From Aliiroseovarius subalbicans (lineage in GTDB: Bacteria > Pseudomonadota > Alphaproteobacteria > Rhodobacterales > Rhodobacteraceae): a stretch of 64,000 bases of DNA. Positions within the stretch are counted from its first letter, which is position 1, and every line of letters starts with the position of its first letter. The notes beneath the pieces are model-generated. The model did not search any database and had not been told where the DNA came from. It was given only the letters and a program-made list of their open reading frames with translations. A program made the position numbers and the translations under genes. Location of the stretch: assembly GCF_022678625.1 (NCBI RefSeq), contig NZ_JALBYQ010000002.1, positions 473,293-537,292 on the forward strand, in the 5' to 3' direction. Shown piece by piece: positions 8,296 through 17,131 of this stretch.

Positions 8296-9336
8296 TTGGC
8301 AATCACCGATATCACCGTGCGCGGCGCTGGCATTTTCGGCCTGTCGATCGCCTGGGCCTGCCTTCAACGGGGCGCGAAGGTGCGCGTGGTTGACCCCGGC
8401 GGACCAGGGGCCGGATCCTCAGGCGGGCTGGTCGGCGCGCTGGCGCCGCATGTGCCCGAAAACTGGAACGACAAGAAAGCGATCCAGTTCGACAGCCTGA
8501 TCCGCGCCGAAAGCTTCTGGGCCGAGGTCGAAACGGTGTCGGGTCTGGACCCCGGCTACGCCCGCTCGGGTCGCCTGCAGCCGATCGCCGATGATCACGG
8601 CCTGGAATTGGCACGCCAACGGGGTGAGAACGCCGTGACCCTGTGGCAGGGCAAGGCCGCTTGGCAGATCATTTCGGCCAGCGATTTTCCGGATTGGGCG
8701 CCGCTGACACCGACCGGGTACCTGATCCACGACACCCTGACCGCCCGCATGGCGCCGCGCCGTGCGGCGGCCAGTCTGGCTGCCGCCATCACCGCGTCGG
8801 GCGGCGAAATCGTGACCGACGCGCCCGACCAGGGCCAGGTGATTTGGGCCACTGGCGCACAAGGCTTGGTCGCACTGTCCGAGGAATTCGGCAAATTGGT
8901 CGGTGTTGGCGTAAAGGGGCAATCGGCGCTTTTGCACTACGACGCGCGCGACCTGCCGCAGTTGTTCGCAGGCGGTGTGCACGTGATCCCGCATGGCGAT
9001 GGCACCGTGGCCATCGGCTCGACCTCCGAGCGCGAGTTCGACGACCCACACAGCTGTGACGCGCAGTTGGACGAGGTGTTGGACAAAGCCCGCACCGCCG
9101 TGCCAGCCTTGCGCGATGCCCCTGTGATCGAGCGCTGGGCCGGGGTTCGGCCCCGGGCCCGAACCCGCGCGCCGATGCTGGGCGCATATCCTGAACGACC
9201 CGGGCATTTCATCGCCAACGGTGGCTTCAAGATCGGGTTCGGCATGGCGCCAAAAGTGGCCGAGCTGATGGCCAATCTGGTTCTGGAAGGCCGTGACGGC
9301 ATCCCCGAGCATTTCGGGGTCGCAGCGAACCTCTAG
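8296..9336 (+). CDS. FAD-dependent oxidoreductase (DAO family), possible MnmC(o) counterpart
   Basis: A 346-residue D-amino-acid-oxidase-type flavoprotein. The N-terminal dinucleotide-binding motif is GAGIFG at residues 10-15, followed by an acidic VVD end of strand beta-2. The C-terminal ERWAGVRPRARTRAPMLG and GHFIANGGFKIGFGMAP are typical of the FAD-contacting region of this family, including the oxidase half of MnmC. It begins with TTG at 8296, preceded by GAAGGA. Its position opposite mnmD suggests it removes the carboxymethyl group of cmnm5U34 before MnmD methylates, but it could equally be a general amine oxidase. Confidence 0.75.
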   Translation: MAITDITVRGAGIFGLSIAWACLQRGAKVRVVDPGGPGAGSSGGLVGALAPHVPENWNDKKAIQFDSLIRAESFWAEVETVSGLDPGYARSGRLQPIADDHGLELARQRGENAVTLWQGKAAWQIISASDFPDWAPLTPTGYLIHDTLTARMAPRRAAASLAAAITASGGEIVTDAPDQGQVIWATGAQGLVALSEEFGKLVGVGVKGQSALLHYDARDLPQLFAGGVHVIPHGDGTVAIGSTSEREFDDPHSCDAQLDEVLDKARTAVPALRDAPVIERWAGVRPRARTRAPMLGAYPERPGHFIANGGFKIGFGMAPKVAELMANLVLEGRDGIPEHFGVAANL

Positions 9337-10133
9337 AGGGTTGCCTTGGCCTTCATGCACAAGCGCCCATCAGGTCCGCGCACCCACAGGGACCTGCCAT
9401 CGCGGCACAGGCTGGCCGCTTCGCTGTGCACAAGCGGCGCCGTGGCGCGGAAGCTAAACCCACTCAGCGGCCCAAGCTCCCGTGTGGCTTTCAGCATCAA
9501 CAGCTGCGCCAACAACGGCCCGTGCACCACCAGCCCGTTATAGCCTTCAACATCGCGACAGTAATCCAAGTCATAGTGGATGCGGTGCCCGTTGAAGGTC
9601 AGCGCAGAATAGCGAAACAGCTGTGTCGACGTGAACGACACCGGCTCTTCGCTCTGCGCCCGGTCGGGGGACTGCGGCGCAATCGGCGACGGGGCATTCG
9701 GGGCGGGGTCTTCCCGGTAGACAAGGTCCTGAAACTCGGTGACGGCTAGGCGACCATCTTGGTGGATGTCGTGGCGCAGCGTGACAAAGCCCAGCGGACC
9801 GGTGCGCCCCTGTTTGCGCTCGGCCTTCTGCACGCGGGTCATTTTCTCGGCTGGTTTTCCAGCGTCCAGGGGGGCATGAAACTGCAGGCGCCCGCCCGCC
9901 CACATGCGACGGGGCAGGCCCATGTCCGGGATCAGACCTCCGACACGCGGGTGGCCGTCACGCCCCAGCGCGCCAGGGGACTGCGCGTCCCAGAAAAAGA
10001 CCTGGTGGAAGAACGGAGGCAGCGTCTGTATCGGCGCCTGCCCTGGCAGGTCCAGCGTGGCCCACAACGCCTGAACCCGCGCCGGATCCATCACGTCGGT
10101 TCGGGTTTGAATTCGGGCGCTGTCATCGGTCAT
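9333..10133 (-). CDS. MaoC/HTD2-like acyl-CoA hydratase (mesaconyl-C4-CoA hydratase type)
   Basis: A 266-residue double hot-dog protein of the HTD2/FAS1-like dehydratase group. PFFHQVFFW, GRLQFHAPL and the C-terminal LTFNGHRIHYDLDYCRDVEGYNGLVVHGPLLA-type segment (hydratase motif with Asn/His/Arg pattern) identify the fold. Homologues hydrate mesaconyl-C4-CoA or 3-methylfumaryl-CoA; the substrate here is inferred only from resemblance. The start at 10133 (MTDDSARIQ) lacks a strong ribosome binding site, and a start further upstream would overlap the next gene. Its stop shares the CTAG at 9333-9336 with the convergent FAD oxidoreductase. Confidence 0.75.
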   Translation of the reverse strand: MTDDSARIQTRTDVMDPARVQALWATLDLPGQAPIQTLPPFFHQVFFWDAQSPGALGRDGHPRVGGLIPDMGLPRRMWAGGRLQFHAPLDAGKPAEKMTRVQKAERKQGRTGPLGFVTLRHDIHQDGRLAVTEFQDLVYREDPAPNAPSPIAPQSPDRAQSEEPVSFTSTQLFRYSALTFNGHRIHYDLDYCRDVEGYNGLVVHGPLLAQLLMLKATRELGPLSGFSFRATAPLVHSEAASLCRDGRSLWVRGPDGRLCMKAKATL

Positions 10134-10171
10134 AAGGGAGACTAGGCCGCACAGGCCGAAAAGGAAAACCC

Positions 10172-10564
10172 ATGCGCGTGACATCTCTGGATCATCTGGT
10201 GCTGACAGTCGCGGATATCGGCGCCAGTGTGGCATTCTATACGATGGTGCTTGGCATGACAGCTAAGCGGTTTCAGCCCGCCGATGGCACCACCCGCACC
10301 GCTTTGACGTTTGGCGCCCAGAAGATCAACCTGCATCCCAAAGGCGGTGAGTTCCAGCCTAAAGCCAACCGCGCAACGGTGGGCAGTGCAGATCTGTGTT
10401 TCCTGACCGAAACGCCAATTGCCGATTGGCAGGCGCAGCTGGCCGCGCATGGGGTTGCGGTCGAGGCGGGGCCGGTTGAACGCACCGGCGCCACAGGCCC
10501 GATCCTGTCGCTGTATCTGCGTGACCCCGATGGCAATCTGATCGAGCTGTCAAACGCGCTTTAA
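10172..10564 (+). CDS. VOC-superfamily (glyoxalase/dioxygenase-fold) protein
   Basis: A 130-residue single VOC domain made of two beta-alpha-beta-beta-beta modules. The LDHLVLTVADIGASVAFY start, the INLHP metal-ligand-like strand, and the closing LYLRDPDGNLIELSN are standard for this superfamily of metal-dependent lyases, isomerases and antibiotic-resistance proteins. Putative metal ligands are His8, His52 and the C-terminal Glu in IELS. It resembles the short YaeR/'virulence protein' type, without an assigned reaction. AAGGAAAACCC precedes the ATG. It is divergent from the MaoC gene. Confidence 0.82.
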   Translation: MRVTSLDHLVLTVADIGASVAFYTMVLGMTAKRFQPADGTTRTALTFGAQKINLHPKGGEFQPKANRATVGSADLCFLTETPIADWQAQLAAHGVAVEAGPVERTGATGPILSLYLRDPDGNLIELSNAL

Positions 10565-11106
10565 CCGCCCGTTGCCGCGCGCAAGGTCTGCATGCGCGTG
10601 GTCAGGGATTTCTCGACACGGGTATTGATCAACAACCCATCCGCATCGAACTGGTTGTTGGAATCGGCCACACAGATATCGGGTCCGGGCACAAGGGTGG
10701 CGCGGAACGGCATCATCGCCAACACCAGTGAATTCAGCGCCCGCTCTCCGCCCGAACGGCCCCCGGCCGCGGACATCAACGCAACGGGTTTACCGGCCCA
10801 GGGATTGCCCTCGGTCCGGCTGACCCAATCCAACGCGTTCTTAAGAACGCCCGACAGATTCTTGTTGTATTCCGGCGTCGAAATCACGACCGCGTCCGCC
10901 GCCGCAATCTGGTCGGCCAGGGTTTGGACGGGGGCGGGAATGCCCGTGCCGTCCTCAAGATCGCCGTCATACAGCGGCAAGGCCAGGTCTGCCTCGACAT
11001 AAGTCACGCCGTCGCCCATCAGGCGGGCTGCGTTGCGGACAAGGAAGCGGTTGGAGGACCCCGCGCGCAAGGCGCCGGGCAGGCCAAGGAGGGTCAGGTT
11101 TTTCAT
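10561..11106 (-). CDS. NADPH-dependent FMN reductase (flavodoxin-like)
   Basis: A 181-residue flavodoxin-fold reductase of the ArsH/ChrR/YieF type, transferring electrons from NAD(P)H via FMN to quinones, chromate or azo compounds. Evidence: the phosphate-binding loop PGALRAGSSNRFLVR near residues 10-24, the STPEYNKNLSGVLKNALDWVSR motif, and the MSAAGGRSGGERAL segment. The ATG at 11106 follows GAGGGGGA. The stop codon shares TTAA at 10561-10564 with the convergent VOC gene. The physiological acceptor is unknown. Confidence 0.88.
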   Translation of the reverse strand: MKNLTLLGLPGALRAGSSNRFLVRNAARLMGDGVTYVEADLALPLYDGDLEDGTGIPAPVQTLADQIAAADAVVISTPEYNKNLSGVLKNALDWVSRTEGNPWAGKPVALMSAAGGRSGGERALNSLVLAMMPFRATLVPGPDICVADSNNQFDADGLLINTRVEKSLTTRMQTLRAATGG

Positions 11107-11190
11107 TCCCCCTCTTTGCCGCGCGAGGGGTCTGAATGCAAGACGGGCGACCCGAAGGCCGCCCATCTCTGTCTCCGGGACAGGTGGAGA

Positions 11191-12396
11191 TTATTCAGCC
11201 GGAACCGCGGCGGTCGCCGACTTGGAGAAGTGCTGGCGGTTCAGGCGAAGCACCATTGCGACCATGGCAAACTGGAACACGATGGCGATGCCGCTCAGAA
11301 CCCAGAACGCCAGCGAGTATTTGTCGACCACGCCCGAGGCGACCAGACCCTTGTTGATGAAGAAATGCATCATCACCGAGATCGCAACACCGGGGCAGAT
11401 CAGGGCATAGGAACCGGGCGAGGTGCCGTTGCCGAACACGTAATCTTTCCAATACCCCTGACGGGCCAGAACGGTCAGGCCAAGACCCAGGAACACGAAC
11501 TGGAACGACAGCAGACGCGCAAGGAAGACCATCGTCTCACCAGGGGCCGCGTGGACTTCGAACGTGGTGTGCATCCCGTGGAACTGGCGCAGGAACATGA
11601 TGCCCAGCACCGTGGTGATCGGGATCAGGATCATCAGGGTCGGCGCGGCCTCTTCCGAGGTGCCATAGTGCAGCATCGAGTTGAACGCGGTCACCAGGGC
11701 AACGGCGGCATAGACCATGGCGGCGACGCCGAAGAAGGTGGACAGCGCCAGCGAGGTACCGACGACGACCGTGTTGCCGCTCATCGCGGCCGGGGCGGCA
11801 AAGCCCACGGCGACCATCGACAGGGCGAAGGCCGGCAGAAGCTGGGCAAAGGAATTGTGCGCGGTCACGTCAAAGACGCCACCTTTCGTCAGCACACGAC
11901 CCAGGAAATCGCCGATGTACATCAGCGCCTGAACACCGACCAGGAAGAAGGCGACCATCGCCAGCGGGAACAGGTATTCGACGACCGCCCACAGGCCGGG
12001 CACGAAGACGAGACCAACGATGAACAGCCCATTGATCGCCATCGCCAGCGCAAGCGGCATGGCCAGGATCGTGGTTTCCCCGTTCGAATTCTTCAGCGTC
12101 TGATAGGCTTCGGTCTTACGGAACTTCGAGAAGGCCGAGAGGTTCCAGAACAGGTATTTCAGGTTCAGAAACGCCATGATTGCGATGCCGATGACCGCAA
12201 CGGCGATCCCAACCTGCATCGCGGCTGACCCAGTGTTCCAGGCGGCCATGATGTCTTCGAACACCGGCACGGGCTTGCCCGGGTGTTTCACCCAGAACAT
12301 CAGGTACATGAAGAAGGTGACATTCAGGCCACCGGCCCCGACCGAGGCCAGGAAATAAAGCGGCGAGTATTTGTCCGCTGGGCGCGAGGTTTGCAT
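11191..12396 (-). CDS. Multipass membrane protein, about ten TM segments, unassigned (TsoY/TDT-like)
   Basis: A 401-residue polytopic membrane protein. Hydrophobic segments are spread over the whole length, beginning at LYFLASVGAGGLNVTFFMYLMFW and ending at FQFAMVAMVLRLNRQHFSK; the C-terminus carries a short charged tail. The overall pattern recalls tellurite-resistance/dicarboxylate (TDT/SLAC1) transporters. From memory it also resembles a family listed in databases as 'TsoY family (seleno)protein', but I cannot confirm either. No in-frame TGA suggests selenocysteine use. The start at 12396 follows GGAG eight bases upstream. It is a single-gene unit downstream of a divergent lipoprotein gene. 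Confidence 0.6.
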   Translation of the reverse strand: MQTSRPADKYSPLYFLASVGAGGLNVTFFMYLMFWVKHPGKPVPVFEDIMAAWNTGSAAMQVGIAVAVIGIAIMAFLNLKYLFWNLSAFSKFRKTEAYQTLKNSNGETTILAMPLALAMAINGLFIVGLVFVPGLWAVVEYLFPLAMVAFFLVGVQALMYIGDFLGRVLTKGGVFDVTAHNSFAQLLPAFALSMVAVGFAAPAAMSGNTVVVGTSLALSTFFGVAAMVYAAVALVTAFNSMLHYGTSEEAAPTLMILIPITTVLGIMFLRQFHGMHTTFEVHAAPGETMVFLARLLSFQFVFLGLGLTVLARQGYWKDYVFGNGTSPGSYALICPGVAISVMMHFFINKGLVASGVVDKYSLAFWVLSGIAIVFQFAMVAMVLRLNRQHFSKSATAAVPAE

Positions 12397-12506
12397 GGGA
12401 TTACTCCATTTCGTATTCAATTTCATGAATGTTTTAACCCGAGTCGCGCCGCTCTACCCTGCGGCAAGTTGTTGCATCTGAAATGTGTCTTTAAAAACGG
12501 GGGCCG

Positions 12507-12522
12507 GTAACCTTTCGTTAAC
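12507..12522. promoter_or_regulatory. Putative CtrA-type binding box
   Basis: The sequence GTAA-CCTTTCG-TTAAC matches the alphaproteobacterial CtrA consensus TTAA-N7-TTAAC with one mismatch and exact seven-base spacing. It sits about 45 bases upstream of the lipoprotein start at 12565, a position suited to promoter control of that gene. The match is short and needs comparison with other genomes. Confidence 0.4.
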
Positions 12523-12564
12523 CAAGCTTTGCGACCCTGTGGGAGGTCAGTCGAAAGGACCTCC

Positions 12565-12972
12565 ATGCGCCTGTTCATCCCGGTTCTCGTGACCACCCTG
12601 ACCGCCCTCGCAGGCTGTGACAGCCCCGGCGTGGCCTTCATGGGCTCTGAAAAGATCGAGGTTGAGGTCGAAGGCAGCACCTTCAGCGTGCACCGGCGCG
12701 AAAATCGGGTCGAAGTCTATCGCACCTCGCGCGAATTGCTGCCGAAACTGGGGGTCATCATGGGGCGGTCGAAGATCGCGATCGAGCAAGCGACCCAGTG
12801 CAAGGTGCGCGACGGCACGATGACCGGCGACCACGCGATCCAGCGCGCCAGCCTGAATTGCACCGGCAAACCGGACACGGCGTCGCCCGGATTTTCCTGT
12901 GACGTGGTTGACAGCTACAACCCCGAAACCGGGCTGAGCGAGGTCGTGGGCATCAATTGCGTGCCGACCTGA
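12565..12972 (+). CDS. Small predicted lipoprotein, 135 aa
   Basis: A signal peptide with lipobox LAGC (Cys18, MRLFIPVLVTTLTALAGC) indicates lipidation and attachment to the inner or outer membrane. The mature part is short and hydrophilic, with four further cysteines (QCKVRD, LNCTGK, FSCDVV, INCVPT) that could form two disulfides in the periplasm. I know no named family. The start at 12565 follows AAGGACC; an in-frame ATG upstream would place twelve extra residues before the signal peptide. A CtrA-like box lies about 45 bases upstream. Confidence 0.75.
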   Translation: MRLFIPVLVTTLTALAGCDSPGVAFMGSEKIEVEVEGSTFSVHRRENRVEVYRTSRELLPKLGVIMGRSKIAIEQATQCKVRDGTMTGDHAIQRASLNCTGKPDTASPGFSCDVVDSYNPETGLSEVVGINCVPT

Positions 12973-12975
12973 GCG

Positions 12976-13428
12976 TCAGAGTGTTTTTTCCATGAAAAGC
13001 GACGACGAATTGGCCTCATAGTCGCCAAACGGCCCGCATTGGGCGAAGCCGCCACGAGCATACAGTCGGTGCGCCTCGTGAAGTAGTGATCCGGTTTCCA
13101 ACTTCAGAGCGCTCAGGCCCAGGACGCTGGCATGGGCTTCAAGCCGGTCCAAAAGCTTCATTCCAAGCCCCAGCCCCCGCGCATCGGGCGAGACGAACAT
13201 CGACTTCACTTCACCATACGATCCCTTGTTGGCCAGGGCGGCGGTGCCCAGAACCGTCTCGTCATGCCTGGCGACGAAAAAGGTGATCTGCGGCACGCAC
13301 AGCTCTTCGATGTCCAGGAAATGATTGTCCTCGGGGGGGAACAGGCTCTCCATCAACGCATGACTCTGACGCAGCAGCGCGGTGGCCTGCGGGTCGCGTG
13401 GATCGCCGGGTTCGATGGAAACGGACAT
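12976..13428 (-). CDS. GNAT-family N-acetyltransferase
   Basis: A 150-residue GNAT domain that transfers acetyl from acetyl-CoA to an unknown amine. The acetyl-CoA-binding motif A is EVKSMFVSPDARGLGLGMKLLDRLE (R/Q-x-x-G-x-G/A type), followed by the ALKLETGSLLHEAHRLYARGGF segment typical of YjdJ/PhnO-like enzymes. The start at 13428 (MSVSIEPGD) follows GAGG; an ATG four codons earlier is possible. It converges on the lipoprotein gene, with its stop three bases from that gene's end, and is divergent from smc. Confidence 0.85.
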   Translation of the reverse strand: MSVSIEPGDPRDPQATALLRQSHALMESLFPPEDNHFLDIEELCVPQITFFVARHDETVLGTAALANKGSYGEVKSMFVSPDARGLGLGMKLLDRLEAHASVLGLSALKLETGSLLHEAHRLYARGGFAQCGPFGDYEANSSSLFMEKTL

Positions 13429-13613
13429 TCGGGGCCTCATGGTGTTTCTTTGCAGGTTTTCGAGGATGTTGATCCATTGGACGCGGCCCGGCAAGCGCAA
13501 TATCTTGTGGATAAGTCGGCAGTTTTCCCCAGATGAGGGGCATACCCGTTGACTCACGGGGCTTCGAGCCAAACAATCGGGACTTCATAGGAATCATCCA
13601 CGAGGCAACCGGG

Positions 13614-16600
13614 TTGCGGTTCTCTAAACTTCGTCTGAACGGCTTCAAAAGCTTTGTTGACCCGACCGATCTGGTGATCGCGGACGGGCTGACCGGCGTT
13701 GTCGGGCCGAACGGATGTGGCAAATCGAACTTGCTGGAGGCGCTGCGCTGGGTGATGGGCGAAAACCGCCCCACAGCGATGCGCGGTGGCGGCATGGAAG
13801 ACGTGATCTTCGCCGGCGCCTCGACCCGCCCGGCCCGCAATTTCGCTGAAGTGTCGCTCTCCTTGGACAACAGCGAGCGGCTGGCGCCGTCAGGGTTCAA
13901 CGAATCGGACGCGCTGGATATTGTGCGCCGCATCACACGGGATGCGGGCAGCGCGTATAAGGTCAACACCAAGGACGTGCGGGCGCGTGATGTGCAGATG
14001 CTGTTCGCCGACGCCTCCACCGGCGCGCATTCCCCCGCCCTTGTGCGGCAGGGGCAGATTTCGGAACTGATCAACGCCAAACCCAAAGCCCGCCGCCGCA
14101 TTCTTGAGGAAGCGGCCGGGATTTCGGGCCTGTATCAACGCCGCCACGAGGCCGAGTTGAAGCTGAAGGGCACCGAGACCAACCTGGCACGGGTCGAGGA
14201 CGTGATCGAGCAGCTTGCCAGCCAGTTGTCGCAACTGGCGCGTCAGGCACGTCAGGCCGCGCGCTATCGCACCATCGGGGATGACCTGCGCAAAGCCGAG
14301 GGGCTGTTGCTTTATCGGCGCTGGAGAGAGGCCGATGAGGCCCGCGCCGCAGCAGACCTGCAGTTGTCCGAACGTGTCAAACAGGCCGCCGCCGCCGAGG
14401 GTGCGTCGCGCATCGCCGCCAAGCAGCGGCAAGAGGCCGAGGACCGCCTGCCCCCCTTGCGCGAGGAAGAGGCGATTGCCGCCGCTGTTCTGCAACGGCT
14501 TCAAGTCCAGCGCGACACCCTGGCCGACCAGGAAACGCAAGCGCTGGAGCGGATCGATTTGCTCAAGGGGCGGATCGAACAGCTGACCCTGGATATTGAT
14601 CGCGAGGCCGGGCTGAACAAGGACGCTGGCGAAACGATCGAACGGCTGGAATGGGAACAGGATCAACTCGCGAAGGCCGGCGAGGGGCACGAGGCGCGGC
14701 TGGAAGACGCCGCCGAAGCCGCCCGCGATTCCGCCCGCGTTTTGCAAGACCGCGAAGGGTCTCTGAGCCAGCTCACCGAAGACGTGGCCCGCTTGGCCGC
14801 CCGCCACCAATCGGCGCACCGGCTGTTGGAAGACAACAAAAAGACGCTGGACAAAAGCGAAGGTGAAGCCACCCGCGCACGTGCAGCGGTGGAAGAATCC
14901 AAAGGCGCGTTGGCCAGAGCCGGGGCCGAGTTCGAAGCCGCGCAAGCGGCGCAGTTGGTTGCCGCGACAGCCTCGGAACAGGCGGAAGCGGCGCTGGTTG
15001 CGGCCGACGAAGCGCGCTCGGACGCGCAATCGCGCGAGGCTGACGCGCGCGCCGCCCGGTCTTCAGCCGAAGGCGAAGTGAACGCACTTCATGCCGAGGT
15101 GCAGGCGCTGGCGCGGCTGGTCGAGCGTGACGCTTCAGAAGGTGGGCAGGTTCTCGACCTTTTGCGGGTGAAGCCAGGCTATGAAAAAGCGCTGGGCGCA
15201 GCGTTGGCCGATGATCTGCGGGCCCCCGCCATCGACGGGGATACGCCGTCTGGCTGGGCCACCTTGCCCGGCTATTCCCAAGCACAATCGCTGCCCGACG
15301 GGGTCGCGGCGCTGACGAATTACGTGACAGTCCCCGAGGTTCTGGCCCGGCGGATGAGTCAGGTGGGGCTTGTCGAACCCGAAGACGCCCCTGCGCTTCA
15401 GGCGCAGTTGAAACCGGGGCAGCGGCTGGTGTCGTCCGAGGGTGATCTCTGGCGCTGGGACGGGTTCCGCGCGGGCGCCGAGGACGCGCCCTCCACGGCA
15501 GCGCTGCGGCTGGAACAGCTGAACCGCTTGCAGGAACTGAAGCAGGACTTGGAAGAAGCCAGCGCGCGCGCGGATGGTGCCCGCGCGGCGCACGGCACGT
15601 TGAAAGACACGCTGGTCCAGACCACCGAGGCCGACAAGGCCGCGCGCGAAGCCCGCCGCGACGCCGACCGTGCTGTGACCGAGGCAAACCGCGCGCTCAG
15701 CCGCGCAGAGGCGGATCGCAACATCGCCGGTGGCAAGCTGGAAAGCCTTGGTTTGGCCGTGACACGTCACGAAGAAGAGGCGATGGGCGCGCGTCATCGC
15801 ATGGGCGAGGCCGAGAAAGCCGTGGCCGATCTGGGTGATCTGGACGCGGCACGGGCCGAAGTCGAAGACGTCAAGATGACTGTCGAGGCCGCACGTATGA
15901 CGATGATGGCCAAGCGCTCGGGCCATGACGAATTGCGCCGCGAAGGCGAAGCACGGGTGAAACGCGGGCAGGAAATTACAAAGGAAGTCAGCGGCTGGCG
16001 TCACCGACTTGAGACAGCTGGCAAGCGGATTGCCGAGCTGGAAGAGCGCAAGGAAGGGTCCGCGGGCGAACTGAAAGACGCCACTGCCGCCCCGGCCGAA
16101 CTGGCCGCCAAGCGCGAAGAGCTGCTGGACGCGATCGGCGAGGCCGAGGGGCGCCGGTCGAAAGCGGGAGATGCCTTGGCCGAGGCTGAAACCGGGCTGC
16201 GCGACGCAGTGCAGACCGAGCGTGAAGGCGAGCGGCTGGCTGGTGAGGCCCGAGAGGCCCGCGCCCGCGCCGAAGCCCGCGCCGAGGCCGCCCGCGAAAC
16301 TGTCGCCTATGCCGCCGAGCGGATCGAGGAAGACCAGGAAACGACTCCCGATGCGCTTTTGGAAAGCCTTGAGGCGGACCCGGACAAGATGCCGTCGTCG
16401 GATCAGATCGAGCATGATGTGAACCGCCTGAAACGTCAGCGCGACGCACTAGGTGCCGTGAACCTGCGCGCCGAGGAAGACGCCAAGGAAGTGCAGGAAG
16501 AGCACGACAACCTGGTACATGAGATGACCGACCTTGAAGAGGCGATCAAGAAACTGCGCCACGGCATCTCGAGCCTGAACAAGGAAGGCCGCGAACGCCT

Positions 16601-17069
16601 TTTGACCGCGTTCGAGCAGGTGAACTCCAGCTTCGGCGTGCTGTTCAGCCACCTGTTTGGCGGCGGTGAAGCCAAACTGGTTCTGGTCGAAAGTGATGAC
16701 CCGCTGGAGGCCGGGCTGGAGATCATGTGCCAACCGCCGGGCAAAAAACTGTCGACCCTGTCGCTGTTGTCGGGCGGGGAACAGACCCTGACCGCGCTGG
16801 CGCTGATCTTTGCCGTGTTCCTGGCAAATCCCGCGCCGATCTGTGTGCTGGACGAGGTCGATGCGCCGCTGGACGACGCGAACGTCACGCGATTCTGCGA
16901 CCTGCTGGACGAAATGACCCGCCGCACCGACACGCGGTTCCTGATCATCACCCACCACGCGGTGACGATGGCGCGCATGGACCGTCTGTTCGGCGTGACG
17001 ATGGCCGAACAGGGCGTCAGTCAATTGGTTAGCGTCGATCTGAAGAATGCCGAAGCTATGGTCGCCTGA
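13614..17069 (+). CDS. smc: Chromosome segregation ATPase SMC
   Basis: An approximately 1,151-residue condensin core subunit that, with ScpA and ScpB, compacts and separates the chromosome. Walker A (GPNGCGKSN) lies at about residues 31-39, the ABC signature LLSGGEQTL near residue 1052, and Walker B (ICVLDEVDAPLDD) near residue 1078. Two long coiled-coil arms surround a hinge around residues 505-620. Start: the conserved N-terminus RFSKLRLNGFKSF begins at a TTG at 13614 preceded by GAGG. An ATG 27 codons upstream is in frame but would add residues unrelated to SMC. scpA and scpB are not in this window. Confidence 0.96.
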   Translation: MRFSKLRLNGFKSFVDPTDLVIADGLTGVVGPNGCGKSNLLEALRWVMGENRPTAMRGGGMEDVIFAGASTRPARNFAEVSLSLDNSERLAPSGFNESDALDIVRRITRDAGSAYKVNTKDVRARDVQMLFADASTGAHSPALVRQGQISELINAKPKARRRILEEAAGISGLYQRRHEAELKLKGTETNLARVEDVIEQLASQLSQLARQARQAARYRTIGDDLRKAEGLLLYRRWREADEARAAADLQLSERVKQAAAAEGASRIAAKQRQEAEDRLPPLREEEAIAAAVLQRLQVQRDTLADQETQALERIDLLKGRIEQLTLDIDREAGLNKDAGETIERLEWEQDQLAKAGEGHEARLEDAAEAARDSARVLQDREGSLSQLTEDVARLAARHQSAHRLLEDNKKTLDKSEGEATRARAAVEESKGALARAGAEFEAAQAAQLVAATASEQAEAALVAADEARSDAQSREADARAARSSAEGEVNALHAEVQALARLVERDASEGGQVLDLLRVKPGYEKALGAALADDLRAPAIDGDTPSGWATLPGYSQAQSLPDGVAALTNYVTVPEVLARRMSQVGLVEPEDAPALQAQLKPGQRLVSSEGDLWRWDGFRAGAEDAPSTAALRLEQLNRLQELKQDLEEASARADGARAAHGTLKDTLVQTTEADKAAREARRDADRAVTEANRALSRAEADRNIAGGKLESLGLAVTRHEEEAMGARHRMGEAEKAVADLGDLDAARAEVEDVKMTVEAARMTMMAKRSGHDELRREGEARVKRGQEITKEVSGWRHRLETAGKRIAELEERKEGSAGELKDATAAPAELAAKREELLDAIGEAEGRRSKAGDALAEAETGLRDAVQTEREGERLAGEAREARARAEARAEAARETVAYAAERIEEDQETTPDALLESLEADPDKMPSSDQIEHDVNRLKRQRDALGAVNLRAEEDAKEVQEEHDNLVHEMTDLEEAIKKLRHGISSLNKEGRERLLTAFEQVNSSFGVLFSHLFGGGEAKLVLVESDDPLEAGLEIMCQPPGKKLSTLSLLSGGEQTLTALALIFAVFLANPAPICVLDEVDAPLDDANVTRFCDLLDEMTRRTDTRFLIITHHAVTMARMDRLFGVTMAEQGVSQLVSVDLKNAEAMVA

Positions 17070-17131
17070 TGTTGCACGAACGCGCCGCGCGGCATAGGCT
17101 GGGCGGAGGGAAGGCAGACAGGAGAAAAGCC

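Noticed and set aside
10924..12228. 434-codon open frame on the plus strand
   Set aside because: It is antisense to the ten-helix membrane protein; its product is His/Arg/Gln-rich with no domain, as expected for the complementary frame of a high-GC gene.
15135..16415. Long open frames antisense to smc
   Set aside because: The coiled-coil coding sequence leaves the other strand stop-poor; products are low in complexity and lack a ribosome binding site.
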